Part shown: piece by piece, positions 36,242 through 44,672 of the stretch | Layout: every line of letters starts with the position of its first letter | Position numbering within the stretch: the stretch's first letter is position 1 | NCBI RefSeq assembly: GCF_011043625.1 | Contig: NZ_JAAKGT010000016.1 | Coordinates: 25,324 to 89,323 of the forward strand | DNA length: 64,000 nt | Direction of reading: 5' to 3' | Source of the DNA: Caulobacter sp. 602-2 | GTDB taxonomy: Bacteria > Pseudomonadota > Alphaproteobacteria > Caulobacterales > Caulobacteraceae | Translations under genes and position numbers: made by a program | The notes under the pieces: model-generated | Told to the model about the DNA's origin: nothing | Seen by the model: the letters and a program-made list of their open reading frames with translations, nothing else | Databases searched by the model: none

Positions 36242-36490
36242 CAGGAACCAAGCCTCTGATGGGCCCTGAGGTTCCCAGGGCTCGCCAGAAGGATTGCGTC
36301 CGTCTCACGAGCGGACGTGCTTTTGCCTGTAAACCATCCACAGGTCCAGCATGGGGCGCCTTAAGGGCGATCTCGCCTCATTTGGGCGAACAGCGGTTGC
36401 AAAGCGGCGCCGTGGAGCGCGCCGCCGCCGCGCGTCAGCAACCGTCTATAGCGTGCTTGGCGAGGGTTCCGGCGCAAGCCCGATCCCCTT
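36242..36490. other. Region upstream of polA
   Basis: About 250 bases with no supported gene. It contains a small hairpin CGTCCG-N9-CGGACG (36297-36317) with a following TGCTTTT, and a TCTATAGC stretch near 36448 that could be the -10 of the polA promoter. Confidence 0.3.
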
Positions 36491-39409
36491 ATGTTCGCCG
36501 CCATGACCGACGCCGCCGCGCCCGAATCCGCCCAGACCCGTCCGCTGACCCAGGACGGCCCCGCCCTGCGCCTGTTCCTGGTGGACGGCTCGGCCTATCT
36601 GTTCCGCGCCTATCACGCCCTGCCGCCCCTGACCCGCAAGAGCGACGGCCTGCCGGTCGGCGCGGTGCAGGGCTTCTGCAACATGCTGTGGAAGCTGATG
36701 CGCGACATGCAGGGCGACGCGCCCACGCACCTGGCGGTGATCTGGGACCACTCGGAAAAGACGTTCCGCAACAAGCTGTACGACCAGTACAAGGCCCACC
36801 GCCCGCCGCCGCCGGAAGACCTGATCCCGCAGTTCCCGCTGGTGCGCGACGCCACCCGGGCCTTCGGCGTGCCGGCCATCGAGCTGCCCGGCTACGAGGC
36901 CGACGACCTGATCGCCGCCTATGCCTGCGCCGCCCGCGACGCCGGCGGCGAGGCCGTCATCGTCTCGTCCGACAAGGACCTGATGCAGCTGGTGGGCGAC
37001 AGCGTCTCGATGTTCGATCCCATGAAGGGCGTGCGCATCGGCCGGGCCGAGGTGTTCGAGAAGTTCGGCGTCTATCCCGAGCAGGTGGTCGATGTGCAGT
37101 CGCTGTGCGGCGACAGCGTCGACAACGTGCCCGGCGCCCCCGGCATCGGCATCAAGACCGCCGCCCAGCTAATCACCGAGTACGGCGACCTCGACACGCT
37201 GCTGGCCCGCGCCGGCGAGATCAAGCAGCCCAAGCGCCGCGAGACCCTGATCAACTTCGCCGACCAGATCCGCCTGTCCAAGGCCCTGGTCACGCTGGAC
37301 TGCGACACCCCCCTGCCCGAGCCGCTGGACGACCTGGTGGTGCGCGAGCCCGACAAGGCCGTGCTGGCGGCCTTCCTCGACGAGATGGAGTTCCGCACGC
37401 TGGCTCGGCGCGTGGGCGACGGCAACGCCGCGGCCGCGCCGCGCACGCTGGACGCCCGCCCGTCGGACAAGGCCGTCACCGCGCCGGTGACCAGCGTCTC
37501 CTACGTCTCGGCCGCCGCCCGCGCCGCCGCCAATCCGGTGGCCGAGCCCGTCGCCATCGACACCGCGTCCTACGTCTGCGTGCGCGACCTGGCCACGCTG
37601 CAGGTCTGGATCGACAAGGCCCGCGCCAAGGGCGTGGTCGCCTTCGACACCGAGACCGACGCCCTGTCGTCGGCCAATGCGGGTCTGTGCGGCGTGTCGC
37701 TGGCCATCGCGCCGGGCGAGGCCTGCTACATCCCCGTCGGCCACGAGGAGAAGGCGCAAGACGGGGGCCTGGCCTTCGAGGCCCCGGCCAAGCTGGAGCA
37801 GATCTCCGAGGAAGAGGCCATCGCCGCGCTGAAGCCGCTGCTGGAAGACCCGTCGGTGCTGAAGGTCGCCCAGAACGCCAAGTACGACGTCGCCGTGATG
37901 GCCCGCCGGGGCGTCAAGGTCGGCCCGATCGAAGACACCATGCTGATCAGCTACGTGCTGGAAGCGGGCCTGCACGGCCACGGCATGGACGAACTGTCGG
38001 AGCTGTGGCTGGGCCATAAGCCCATCCCGTTCAAGGAAGTGGCCGGCACGGGCAAGAGCCAGATCAGCTTCAAGCACGTGGCCCTGGACAAGGCCACGGC
38101 CTACGCCGCCGAAGACGCCGACGTCACCCTGCGACTCTACAACGTGCTGCGCCCGCGCCTGGCGGCCGAGGGCCTGCTGACCGTCTACGAGACCCTCGAG
38201 CGCCCGCTGCCGACCGTGCTGGCGACGATGGAGAACGACGGCGTCCGCGTCGATCCCGAGACCCTGCGCCGGCTGTCGAACGAGTTCTCGCTGCGCATGG
38301 CCGAGTTCGAGGAGCAGGCGCAGAAGCTGGCCGGCCGCCCGTTCAACCTGGGCAGCCCCAAACAGATCGGCGACGTGCTGTTCGGCGAGCTGAACATGAA
38401 GGGCGGCAAGAAGACCGCCACCGGCCAGTGGTCGACCGACAGCGACGTGCTGGAAAGCCTGGCGGGCGAACACGAGCTGCCGCGCGTGCTGCTCGACTGG
38501 CGTCAGCTTTCCAAGCTGAAAGGCACCTATACCGAGAACCTGATCGCCGCGATCAGCGAGCGCACGGGCCGGGTGCACACCTCCTACGCCCTGGCCGCCA
38601 CGACGACGGGCCGCCTGTCGTCGTCGGATCCCAACCTGCAGAACATCCCGGTGCGCACCGAGGAAGGCCGCAAGATCCGCAAGGCGTTCGTGGCCGAGCC
38701 GGGCAAGGTGCTGATCAGCGCCGACTACAGCCAGATCGAGCTGCGCCTGCTGGCCCATATCGGCCAGATCCCGCAACTGCAGCAGGCCTTCCGCGACGGG
38801 CTCGACATCCACGCCATGACGGCCTCGGAGATGTTCGACACCCCGATCGAGGGCATGGACCCGCTGATCCGCCGCCGGGCCAAGGCCATCAACTTCGGCA
38901 TCGTCTATGGCATCAGCGCCTTTGGCCTGGCCAACCAGTTGGGCATCGGCCAGGGCGAGGCCGGGGCCTACATCAAGACCTATTTCGAGCGCTTCCCCGG
39001 CATCCAGGCCTATATGGACGCCACCAAGGCCTTCGTGCGCGAGCACGGCTACGTCACCACGATCTTCGGCCGCAAGATCAACATCCCCGACATCCACGCC
39101 AAGTCAGTGGGCCAGCGTCAGTTCTCCGAACGCGCCGCCATCAACGCCCCGATCCAGGGCGCGGCGGCCGATGTCATGCGCCGGGCCATGGTGCGCATGC
39201 CCGGCGCGCTGGAGGATGCGGGCCTGTCGGCGCGCATGCTGCTGCAGGTGCACGACGAACTGGTGTTCGAGGCCCCCGAGCACGAAGCCGAGGCCGTCTG
39301 CGCCGTGGCCCGCCGCGTCATGGAGGGCGCCGCCGAGCCCGCCGTGGCGCTTTCGATCCCCCTGACGGTCGAGGCCCGCGCCGCGCTCAACTGGGACGAG
39401 GCGCACTAG
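36491..39409 (+). CDS. polA: DNA polymerase I
   Basis: A 972-residue full-length PolI; a second ATG 12 bases in is equally plausible as start. The 5'-3' exonuclease domain is N-terminal (FLVDGSAYLFRAYHALP; GYEADDLIAAYA; SSDKDLMQLV; SLCGDSVDNVPGAPGIGIKTA). The 3'-5' exonuclease carries FDTETDALSS, so proofreading looks intact. The polymerase domain has SADYSQIELRLLAHI, RRAKAINFGIVYGISAFGL and VHDELVFEAPE. It is needed for repair and removal of RNA primers. It is a single gene. Confidence 0.97.
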   Translation: MFAAMTDAAAPESAQTRPLTQDGPALRLFLVDGSAYLFRAYHALPPLTRKSDGLPVGAVQGFCNMLWKLMRDMQGDAPTHLAVIWDHSEKTFRNKLYDQYKAHRPPPPEDLIPQFPLVRDATRAFGVPAIELPGYEADDLIAAYACAARDAGGEAVIVSSDKDLMQLVGDSVSMFDPMKGVRIGRAEVFEKFGVYPEQVVDVQSLCGDSVDNVPGAPGIGIKTAAQLITEYGDLDTLLARAGEIKQPKRRETLINFADQIRLSKALVTLDCDTPLPEPLDDLVVREPDKAVLAAFLDEMEFRTLARRVGDGNAAAAPRTLDARPSDKAVTAPVTSVSYVSAAARAAANPVAEPVAIDTASYVCVRDLATLQVWIDKARAKGVVAFDTETDALSSANAGLCGVSLAIAPGEACYIPVGHEEKAQDGGLAFEAPAKLEQISEEEAIAALKPLLEDPSVLKVAQNAKYDVAVMARRGVKVGPIEDTMLISYVLEAGLHGHGMDELSELWLGHKPIPFKEVAGTGKSQISFKHVALDKATAYAAEDADVTLRLYNVLRPRLAAEGLLTVYETLERPLPTVLATMENDGVRVDPETLRRLSNEFSLRMAEFEEQAQKLAGRPFNLGSPKQIGDVLFGELNMKGGKKTATGQWSTDSDVLESLAGEHELPRVLLDWRQLSKLKGTYTENLIAAISERTGRVHTSYALAATTTGRLSSSDPNLQNIPVRTEEGRKIRKAFVAEPGKVLISADYSQIELRLLAHIGQIPQLQQAFRDGLDIHAMTASEMFDTPIEGMDPLIRRRAKAINFGIVYGISAFGLANQLGIGQGEAGAYIKTYFERFPGIQAYMDATKAFVREHGYVTTIFGRKINIPDIHAKSVGQRQFSERAAINAPIQGAAADVMRRAMVRMPGALEDAGLSARMLLQVHDELVFEAPEHEAEAVCAVARRVMEGAAEPAVALSIPLTVEARAALNWDEAH

Positions 39410-39724
39410 AGCCGAGCCGCGCTCGCCGGTCCGACACCGCCAGATCCGCCTCAGAGCGAAATATTTTCGGGCTGAATTTTTGTCGCACCCCGCTCCGCCT
39501 CAGGTGGAGCGGGCTTGCCGCCATCTGCGGTAACCCCTTACGCAGCGCAACCCTGGGAAGTTGGGAGCGCTCCGTCACCGACCGACGGCATGTAACGGCG
39601 GTCGTCGGGTGCGACATTCCGCCACGGTACGGTTAATCCCGTGGAAACCGCGATCTCGCCAGAGCTTGCAGCGAGGACGTGTGCGGTCGCGCATATCGTC
39701 GGGGCAGATATCCGGAGGCGGGTC
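39410..39724. other. polA downstream and chemoreceptor upstream region
   Basis: About 315 bases. It holds a hairpin CCCGCTCC-N9-GGAGCGGG (39489-39513), a candidate polA terminator without a U tail. AT-rich GAAATATTTTCGGGCTGAATTTTTG lies just before it. The promoter of the next chemoreceptor must lie in the last 200 bases. No gene is supported here. Confidence 0.45.
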
Positions 39725-41671
39725 GTGCGTTTTGGTGACTTGAAGATTCCCCAGAAGCTGATGGTCGTGTTCGGCGTGATGCTGGCCGCCATCATGGCCA
39801 TGGGCGTTACGCTGTTCATCAACCAGCAGGCCTACAAGGGCTCGGTGCAGCGCACGGCCGTGGCGCACGCCAGCCTGCGCGCCGCCGACACGGCCGCCTT
39901 CCGCCTGACCCGCCAGGAGAACTCGCTGCGCGGCTTCCTGCTGTCGGGCGACGCCTACTACGTCGACCGCCTGGAGAACGCCCACAAGCCGAAGTTCGTG
40001 GCCGCCCTCGACGAGCTGCGCAAGCTGGCCGGCAAGGACGAGGCCGACCTCGCCCGCATCGCCGCCGTCGACGCGGCCTACGCCGCCTACCGCGCCCAGG
40101 CCATCGAGCCGGCCGAGAAGCTGGGCGCCGATCCGGCCACCCGCGCCCAGGCCATCGACCTGGTCAAGCACGACGGCGTCGCCGACAAGGCCGTCGAGCC
40201 GGTCGAGAACGCCATCGAAGCCATCACCACCGACGCCGAGGCCGTCGTCGCCGCCGAGACCGCCGCCCAGGCCGCCGCCTCGCTGCGCAGCACGCTGGTC
40301 CTGGCTCTCGGCATCGCCGTCACCCTGGCCGTCGCCGTCGGCGGAGGCCTGATGCTGACCGGCGGCATCGCCGCCCCGGTCGCGGCCATGACCACCGCCA
40401 TGCGCCGCCTGGCCTCGGGCGACAACAGCGTCGCCGTGCCGGCCTCGGGCCGCAAGGACGAGATCGGCGAGATGGCCGGCGCCGTCGCCACCTTCAAGGA
40501 CGCCGCCATCCACAAGCTGCGCCTGGAAGAGGAAGCCGCCGCCGCCGCCGCCCGCACCGAGCGCGAACGGACCGAGCGTGAAGCCGAAAAGGCCGCCGAG
40601 GCCGAGGTCGACCGTATCGCCATCCACGCCCTGGCCGAAGCGCTCGGCTCGCTGGCCGACGGCGACCTGACCTACCGCATCGACGCCGAGTTCGCCCCCA
40701 AGGCCCAACAGCTGAAGACCGACTTCAACGCCGCCGCCGGCCGCCTGCAGGACGCCCTGCGCGGCATCAACGGCGCCACCGGCGGCATCCGCGCCGGTTC
40801 GGAAGAGATCGCCCAGGCTTCCGACGACCTGTCGCGCCGCACCGAACAGCAGGCCGCCAGCCTGGAAGAGACCGCCGCCGCCCTCGACGAGATCACCGCC
40901 ACCGTTCGCAAGACCGCCGCCGGCGCCAAGGAGGCCTCCAGCGTGGTCGCCGCCGCCCGCGCCGACGCCGAACGTTCGGGCGCCATCGTCAGCCAGGCCG
41001 TCAGCGCCATGGCCGGCATCGAGCAGTCCTCGGGCCAGATCGGCAACATCATCGGCGTGATCGACGAGATCGCCTTCCAGACCAACCTTCTGGCCCTGAA
41101 CGCCGGGGTCGAGGCGGCTCGCGCTGGCGACGCCGGCAAGGGCTTCGCGGTCGTGGCGCAGGAAGTGCGGGCTCTCGCCCAGCGCTCGGCCGAAGCGGCC
41201 AAGGAGATCAAGACCCTGATCTCGACCTCGACCCAGCAGGTCGGTTCGGGCGTGTCGCTGGTCGGCCAGACCGGCGAGGCCCTGCAACGCATCGTCGAGC
41301 AGGTCGCCACCATCGACGCCCTGGTCACCGAGATCGCCGCCTCGGCCACCGAGCAGTCGACCGGCCTGCATCAGGTCAACACCGCCGTGAACCAGATGGA
41401 CCAGGTCGTCCAGCAGAACGCCGCCATGGTGGAAGAAGCCACCGCCGCCACCCACTCGCTGAAGGGCGAGACGGGCGAGCTGGCCGCTCTGGTCGGCCGC
41501 TTCAAGGTCGGCGGCGACGGCGCCGCCCGCGCCTCGGCCCCGGTCCCGGCCGCCCCGCGCGCCAACCCGGTGCACGCCGCCCAGGCCCGCGCCCAGACCT
41601 TCGTCCGCCCAGGCCGCCCCGGCGGCTCGGCCGCCCTGGCGACCAAGGTCGACGAGTGGGAGGAGTTCTGA
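39725..41671 (+). CDS. Methyl-accepting chemotaxis protein, transmembrane
   Basis: 648 residues from a GTG at 39725, chosen because GGAGG is 6 bases upstream and the product begins RFGDLKIPQKL as expected of this receptor type; the longer frame is rejected. TM1 is LMVVFGVMLAAIMAMGVTLFI. The periplasmic part (RLTRQENSLRGFLLSGDAYY) resembles a CHASE3/4-helix-bundle sensor. TM2 is TLVLALGIAVTLAVAVGGGLML, then HAMP (RRLASGDNSVAVPASGRKDEIGEMAGAVATFKDAA) and the signalling hairpin with IDEIAFQTNLLALNAGVEAARAGDAGKGF. The C-terminus DEWEEF again resembles a CheR-docking motif. A terminator follows. Confidence 0.94.
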   Translation: MRFGDLKIPQKLMVVFGVMLAAIMAMGVTLFINQQAYKGSVQRTAVAHASLRAADTAAFRLTRQENSLRGFLLSGDAYYVDRLENAHKPKFVAALDELRKLAGKDEADLARIAAVDAAYAAYRAQAIEPAEKLGADPATRAQAIDLVKHDGVADKAVEPVENAIEAITTDAEAVVAAETAAQAAASLRSTLVLALGIAVTLAVAVGGGLMLTGGIAAPVAAMTTAMRRLASGDNSVAVPASGRKDEIGEMAGAVATFKDAAIHKLRLEEEAAAAAARTERERTEREAEKAAEAEVDRIAIHALAEALGSLADGDLTYRIDAEFAPKAQQLKTDFNAAAGRLQDALRGINGATGGIRAGSEEIAQASDDLSRRTEQQAASLEETAAALDEITATVRKTAAGAKEASSVVAAARADAERSGAIVSQAVSAMAGIEQSSGQIGNIIGVIDEIAFQTNLLALNAGVEAARAGDAGKGFAVVAQEVRALAQRSAEAAKEIKTLISTSTQQVGSGVSLVGQTGEALQRIVEQVATIDALVTEIAASATEQSTGLHQVNTAVNQMDQVVQQNAAMVEEATAATHSLKGETGELAALVGRFKVGGDGAARASAPVPAAPRANPVHAAQARAQTFVRPGRPGGSAALATKVDEWEEF

Positions 41672-41698
41672 GCCGGACGGTTCAGCCAGTAACGGAAA

Positions 41699-41725
41699 GG
41701 GCGGCTCGCAAGGGCCGCCCTTTTT
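41699..41725 (+). terminator. Rho-independent terminator of chemoreceptor
   Basis: GGGCGGC (41699-41705) and GCCGCCC (41714-41720) form a stem followed by TTTTT. Confidence 0.85.
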
Positions 41726-41774
41726 CGTTGCGCTCCGCGCCCCTCCGTATCTCCAAGCGGCGGGGACGCGCCCC

Positions 41775-42590
41775 CTAGAACCAGCCCGCCTCGCGCAGGG
41801 CCTTGGCGTAGGCGCGGCTGACGGGAGCCTCGGCGCCGTTGGCCAGGGTCAGCACGGCCCGGCCGTCGCCGCGCCTGGCGTCCGCCACCGCCGCGCGGGC
41901 CACCCACCAGGAGCGGTGGGTCTGGGCGCCCTCGATGCCCTCCAGTTCGGAGACGGCGTCGGACAGGCGCATCAGGATCAGGTCCTCGCCCTTGGAGGTA
42001 TGCAGGCGCAGATAGTGGTCCTGGGCCTCGACGGCGTAGAGGGTCGCGCCGCGCAGCCTGGGCGGCAGGCGCTCCAGAAAGCGCGGCGGCGCCGCCTCGG
42101 GCGCGCCGGCATGGGTCTCGATCGGCCGACGGGCGGCCAGGAAGTTCAGCGCCGTAATCGCCGCGGTGATCACCAGCACCGGCAGGAAGAAGCGCCCCAG
42201 GGTCTCCAGGCGCGGCAGGCCGCCGAACATCAGGCTCGACACCGCCCAGACGTACAGCGTGCCGGGCAGCGCCACGCCCAGGGTGATGACCGCCCCGCCG
42301 ACGAACGGCCGCCGCTCGGTCAGGCCGCTGTTCTGCACGATCCCGCCGACCACCGCGCCGGCCGCCGCGCCCGACCAGCACAGCACCAGCCAGTAGACGA
42401 GCCGCATCCACAGCGGCGCATCGCCCGTGCCGAACGCGCCGACGAAGGCCAGGAACAGGCCCGCGATCCCCGCCACCAGGACGCCGCGTCCGTGACGCGC
42501 CGCCAGGGTCGCCATTCGCGAAGCGTGAACGGCGGGCGGCGGCGACTGGCGAAGCGAAGCCGGCTGCTCACGTAACGGCGATTGAGACAC
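41775..42590 (-). CDS. Membrane-bound LytTR-domain regulator
   Basis: 271 residues. The N-terminal half has four hydrophobic segments (VLVAGIAGLFLAFVGAFG, LVYWLVLCWSGAAAGAVVGGIV, AVITLGVALPGTLYVWAVSSLM, FFLPVLVITAAITALNFLA). The C-terminal half is a LytTR DNA-binding domain (ATLYAVEAQDHYLRLHTSKGEDLILMRLSDAVSELEG, THRSWWVARAAV, LANGAEAPVSRAYAKALREAGWF). It probably binds DNA while anchored to the membrane. It is divergent from the DUF2306 gene, with about 60 bp shared, so it may regulate it. Confidence 0.9.
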   Translation of the reverse strand: MSQSPLREQPASLRQSPPPAVHASRMATLAARHGRGVLVAGIAGLFLAFVGAFGTGDAPLWMRLVYWLVLCWSGAAAGAVVGGIVQNSGLTERRPFVGGAVITLGVALPGTLYVWAVSSLMFGGLPRLETLGRFFLPVLVITAAITALNFLAARRPIETHAGAPEAAPPRFLERLPPRLRGATLYAVEAQDHYLRLHTSKGEDLILMRLSDAVSELEGIEGAQTHRSWWVARAAVADARRGDGRAVLTLANGAEAPVSRAYAKALREAGWF

Positions 42591-42653
42591 GGCCCGGGCG
42601 GCTCCTATCGGTTCGTCGGCGGCGACGCACCCCGACGCCGCACGGAGATCAAG

Positions 42654-43178
42654 ATGTCCCAGCCCGACCTGTCAATGCACGACGCCGCCGCCCGCCGCTT
42701 TCGCCGCCGGGGCCTGGCCGGCGTGCTCGTCGCCACCGCGATCGCCGCCGCGCCGATCCTGATGCTGAAGAGCGCCCCGCACCTGCCGGACCTGTCGCTG
42801 GTGGCGGCCGCGCCGCTGAAGATCCAGATCCACATCGCCGCCGCCCTGACCGCGCTGGCCATCGGCACGGTGCTGATGATCGGCGTGAAGGGCACGGCCC
42901 TGCACCGCACCCTCGGCTGGACCTGGGTGGCGGCCATGGCCACGACGGCGGTCAGCTCGCTGTTCATCCGCGAGATGAACCACGGCGCGATGAGCTGGAT
43001 TCACCTGCTGTCGGGCTGGACGATCATCGCCCTGCCGATGGCCGTCTACGCCGCCCGCCGCCACAACGTCCACCTGCACCGGCGCTTCATGACCGGCCTG
43101 TTCTTGGGCGGACTGATCGTCGCCGGCGGCTTCACCTTCCTGCCCGGCCGCCTGCTGTGGCGCGTGTTCTTCGGTTGA
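42654..43178 (+). CDS. DUF2306 membrane protein
   Basis: 174 residues from the ATG with GGAG upstream. It has a cytoplasmic N-terminus followed by four to five transmembrane helices (GLAGVLVATAIAAAPILML, IHIAAALTALAIGTVLMIG, TLGWTWVAAMATTAVSSLFI, WIHLLSGWTIIALPMAVYAA, GLFLGGLIVAGGFTFL) with conserved His in the family pattern (HIAA, LHRTLGW, WIHLL, RRHNVHLHRRFM). The histidines suggest metal or haem-like redox function, but the role is unknown. It is divergent from the LytTR regulator. Confidence 0.85.
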   Translation: MSQPDLSMHDAAARRFRRRGLAGVLVATAIAAAPILMLKSAPHLPDLSLVAAAPLKIQIHIAAALTALAIGTVLMIGVKGTALHRTLGWTWVAAMATTAVSSLFIREMNHGAMSWIHLLSGWTIIALPMAVYAARRHNVHLHRRFMTGLFLGGLIVAGGFTFLPGRLLWRVFFG

Positions 43179-43231
43179 GCGCGTTGTCGTTTCACAGTCT
43201 GTTGCCTTCGCGCCCTTCAAGGACCCTCTTC

Positions 43232-43699
43232 ATGCGTCTCGCCGTCTTCCTCGCCGCCGCCCTGATGGCCGTTCCGGCCGCCGGCCTCTGCCAGGACATT
43301 CCCCTCGTCGCCGCTCCGCCCGCCGCCGCCGCGCCCCGGAACGAGGCCGGCCTGACCCTGACCTTTCCCACGCTGAAGGCCCATACAGGCGCGCTGCACG
43401 TGGCCGTCTACGACAACGCCCAGGCCTGGAAGGGCGGTGCGGCGGTCGCGTCGGTGAACGTTCCGGCCGCCGAACCCACGCCGAGCGTGCGCCTGGACCT
43501 GCCGGCGGGGACCTACGCCGTCCGCGTGTTCCACGACGTCGACGGCGACGGCCGCCTGGGAACCAACGGCTTCGGCATCCCCGTCGAGCCCTACGGCTTT
43601 TCCAACGACGCCAAGGGCATGATGGGCCCGCCGTCCTTCGAGGCCGCCGCCTTCACCGTCGCGCCGGGCGAGAACGCCCAGGCCCTGAGCCTGCAGTGA
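43232..43699 (+). CDS. DUF2141 secreted protein
   Basis: 155 residues. A signal peptide (MRLAVFLAAALMAVPAAGLCQ) is followed by a DUF2141 domain: GALHVAVYDNAQAWKGG, LDLPAGTYAVRVFHDVDGDGRLGTNGFGIPVEPYGFSNDAKGMMGPPSFEAAAFTV. The DVDGDGRLGTN segment looks like a calcium-binding loop. It is periplasmic or surface-exposed. The function is unknown. It follows DUF2306 by about 50 bases and could be cotranscribed. Confidence 0.88.
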   Translation: MRLAVFLAAALMAVPAAGLCQDIPLVAAPPAAAAPRNEAGLTLTFPTLKAHTGALHVAVYDNAQAWKGGAAVASVNVPAAEPTPSVRLDLPAGTYAVRVFHDVDGDGRLGTNGFGIPVEPYGFSNDAKGMMGPPSFEAAAFTVAPGENAQALSLQ

Positions 43700-43788
43700 G
43701 GCCCGGCCCGAACGGCCCCGCTCTTGCCAGGGCGCCGCGCACGGGCCTATCCGAGGAACAACGATAGTTCGGGAGGGGCCCGCTCGAC

Positions 43789-44487
43789 ATGACCGCCGCC
43801 AAGACCCGCGCCCGTTCCGGCGGGCGGGGCCGCCCTTCCAAGGCCACGGGCCTGGACCTCAAGGAGACCATTCTCGACTCCGCCGAGGGCCTGTTCGCGC
43901 GGCACGGCTTCCACGGGGTGACCACCCGCCAGGTGGCGTCGGAGGCCGGCGTCGACACGGCCCTGATCCACTACTACTTCGGCGCCAAGCGCGAGCTGTT
44001 CGACGCGGTGTTCCTGCGCCGGGCCGAGATCCTCAACCAGGCCCGCAGCGTCTCGATGAACGCCTATGTGGAGACCTTCGGCGAGCGCATGACGGCGGAA
44101 GGGGTGATCACCGCCTTCATCGATCCGCTGCTGCGCATCTCGCAGGAGGGCGGCGGCGGCTGGAAGAGCTACTTCGCCCTGGTCGCCCAGGTGAACAACA
44201 CCCCGGCCTGGGGCGGCGAGACCATGGCCCGGTTCTTCGACCCCGTCGTCCACCAGCTGGTCGACACGCTGAAGATCGTTCGTCCCGACGCCGAGTATCG
44301 CGACCTCTACTGGTGCTACCAGTTCCTGACCGGCTCGATGATGCTGGCCCTGTCGGAGACCGGCCGCATCGACTCGCTGTCCGAAGGCCTCTGCCATTCC
44401 AGCGACCTTGAGGCCGTCCGCGCCCGCCTGTTCGCCTATTGCGCGGCCGGCTTCGAGGCCGTGATCGCCAAGCAGAACAAGGCCTGA
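43789..44487 (+). CDS. TetR-family transcription regulator
   Basis: 232 residues. The N-terminal HTH is typical: KETILDSAEGLFARHGFHGVTTRQVASEAGVDTALIHYYFGAKRELFDAVF. A larger C-terminal ligand domain follows with several aromatic residues. It lies immediately upstream of a TonB receptor on the same strand, and a 20-bp palindrome with the pattern expected for a TetR operator lies between them (44506-44525). It is probably a repressor of the receptor (and perhaps of its own transcription). Confidence 0.93.
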   Translation: MTAAKTRARSGGRGRPSKATGLDLKETILDSAEGLFARHGFHGVTTRQVASEAGVDTALIHYYFGAKRELFDAVFLRRAEILNQARSVSMNAYVETFGERMTAEGVITAFIDPLLRISQEGGGGWKSYFALVAQVNNTPAWGGETMARFFDPVVHQLVDTLKIVRPDAEYRDLYWCYQFLTGSMMLALSETGRIDSLSEGLCHSSDLEAVRARLFAYCAAGFEAVIAKQNKA

Positions 44488-44505
44488 TCCGTACACCGAT
44501 CACAC

Positions 44506-44525
44506 TTTTCACCACCTGGTGAAAA
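44506..44525. promoter_or_regulatory. Candidate TetR operator before TonB receptor
   Basis: The 9-bp arms TTTTCACCA (44506-44514) and TGGTGAAAA (44517-44525) are perfectly complementary, with a 2-base spacer. It is 19 bases after the TetR stop and about 150 bases before the TonB receptor start, where a repressor could block transcription. There is no U tail on the plus strand suitable for a terminator, and the arms are AT-rich for this genome. Confidence 0.6.
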
Positions 44526-44672
44526 AAGGCTGGCGCAATCCCTCAACCTAGGTGACAGTGAAGTCGAATTCTCGCGACGGTGAAATCGTGCGGGAAACGC
44601 TGGAAACGAGACCGCCAAAGACGGTCCGGCCGGCGTGAGGGACGAAACGCATCTAGGTAAGAGGGGCTGTCC

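Noticed and set aside
39641..39724. Upstream extension of the second chemoreceptor
   Set aside because: The GTG at 39725 has a GGAGG at ideal spacing and gives the expected receptor N-terminus.
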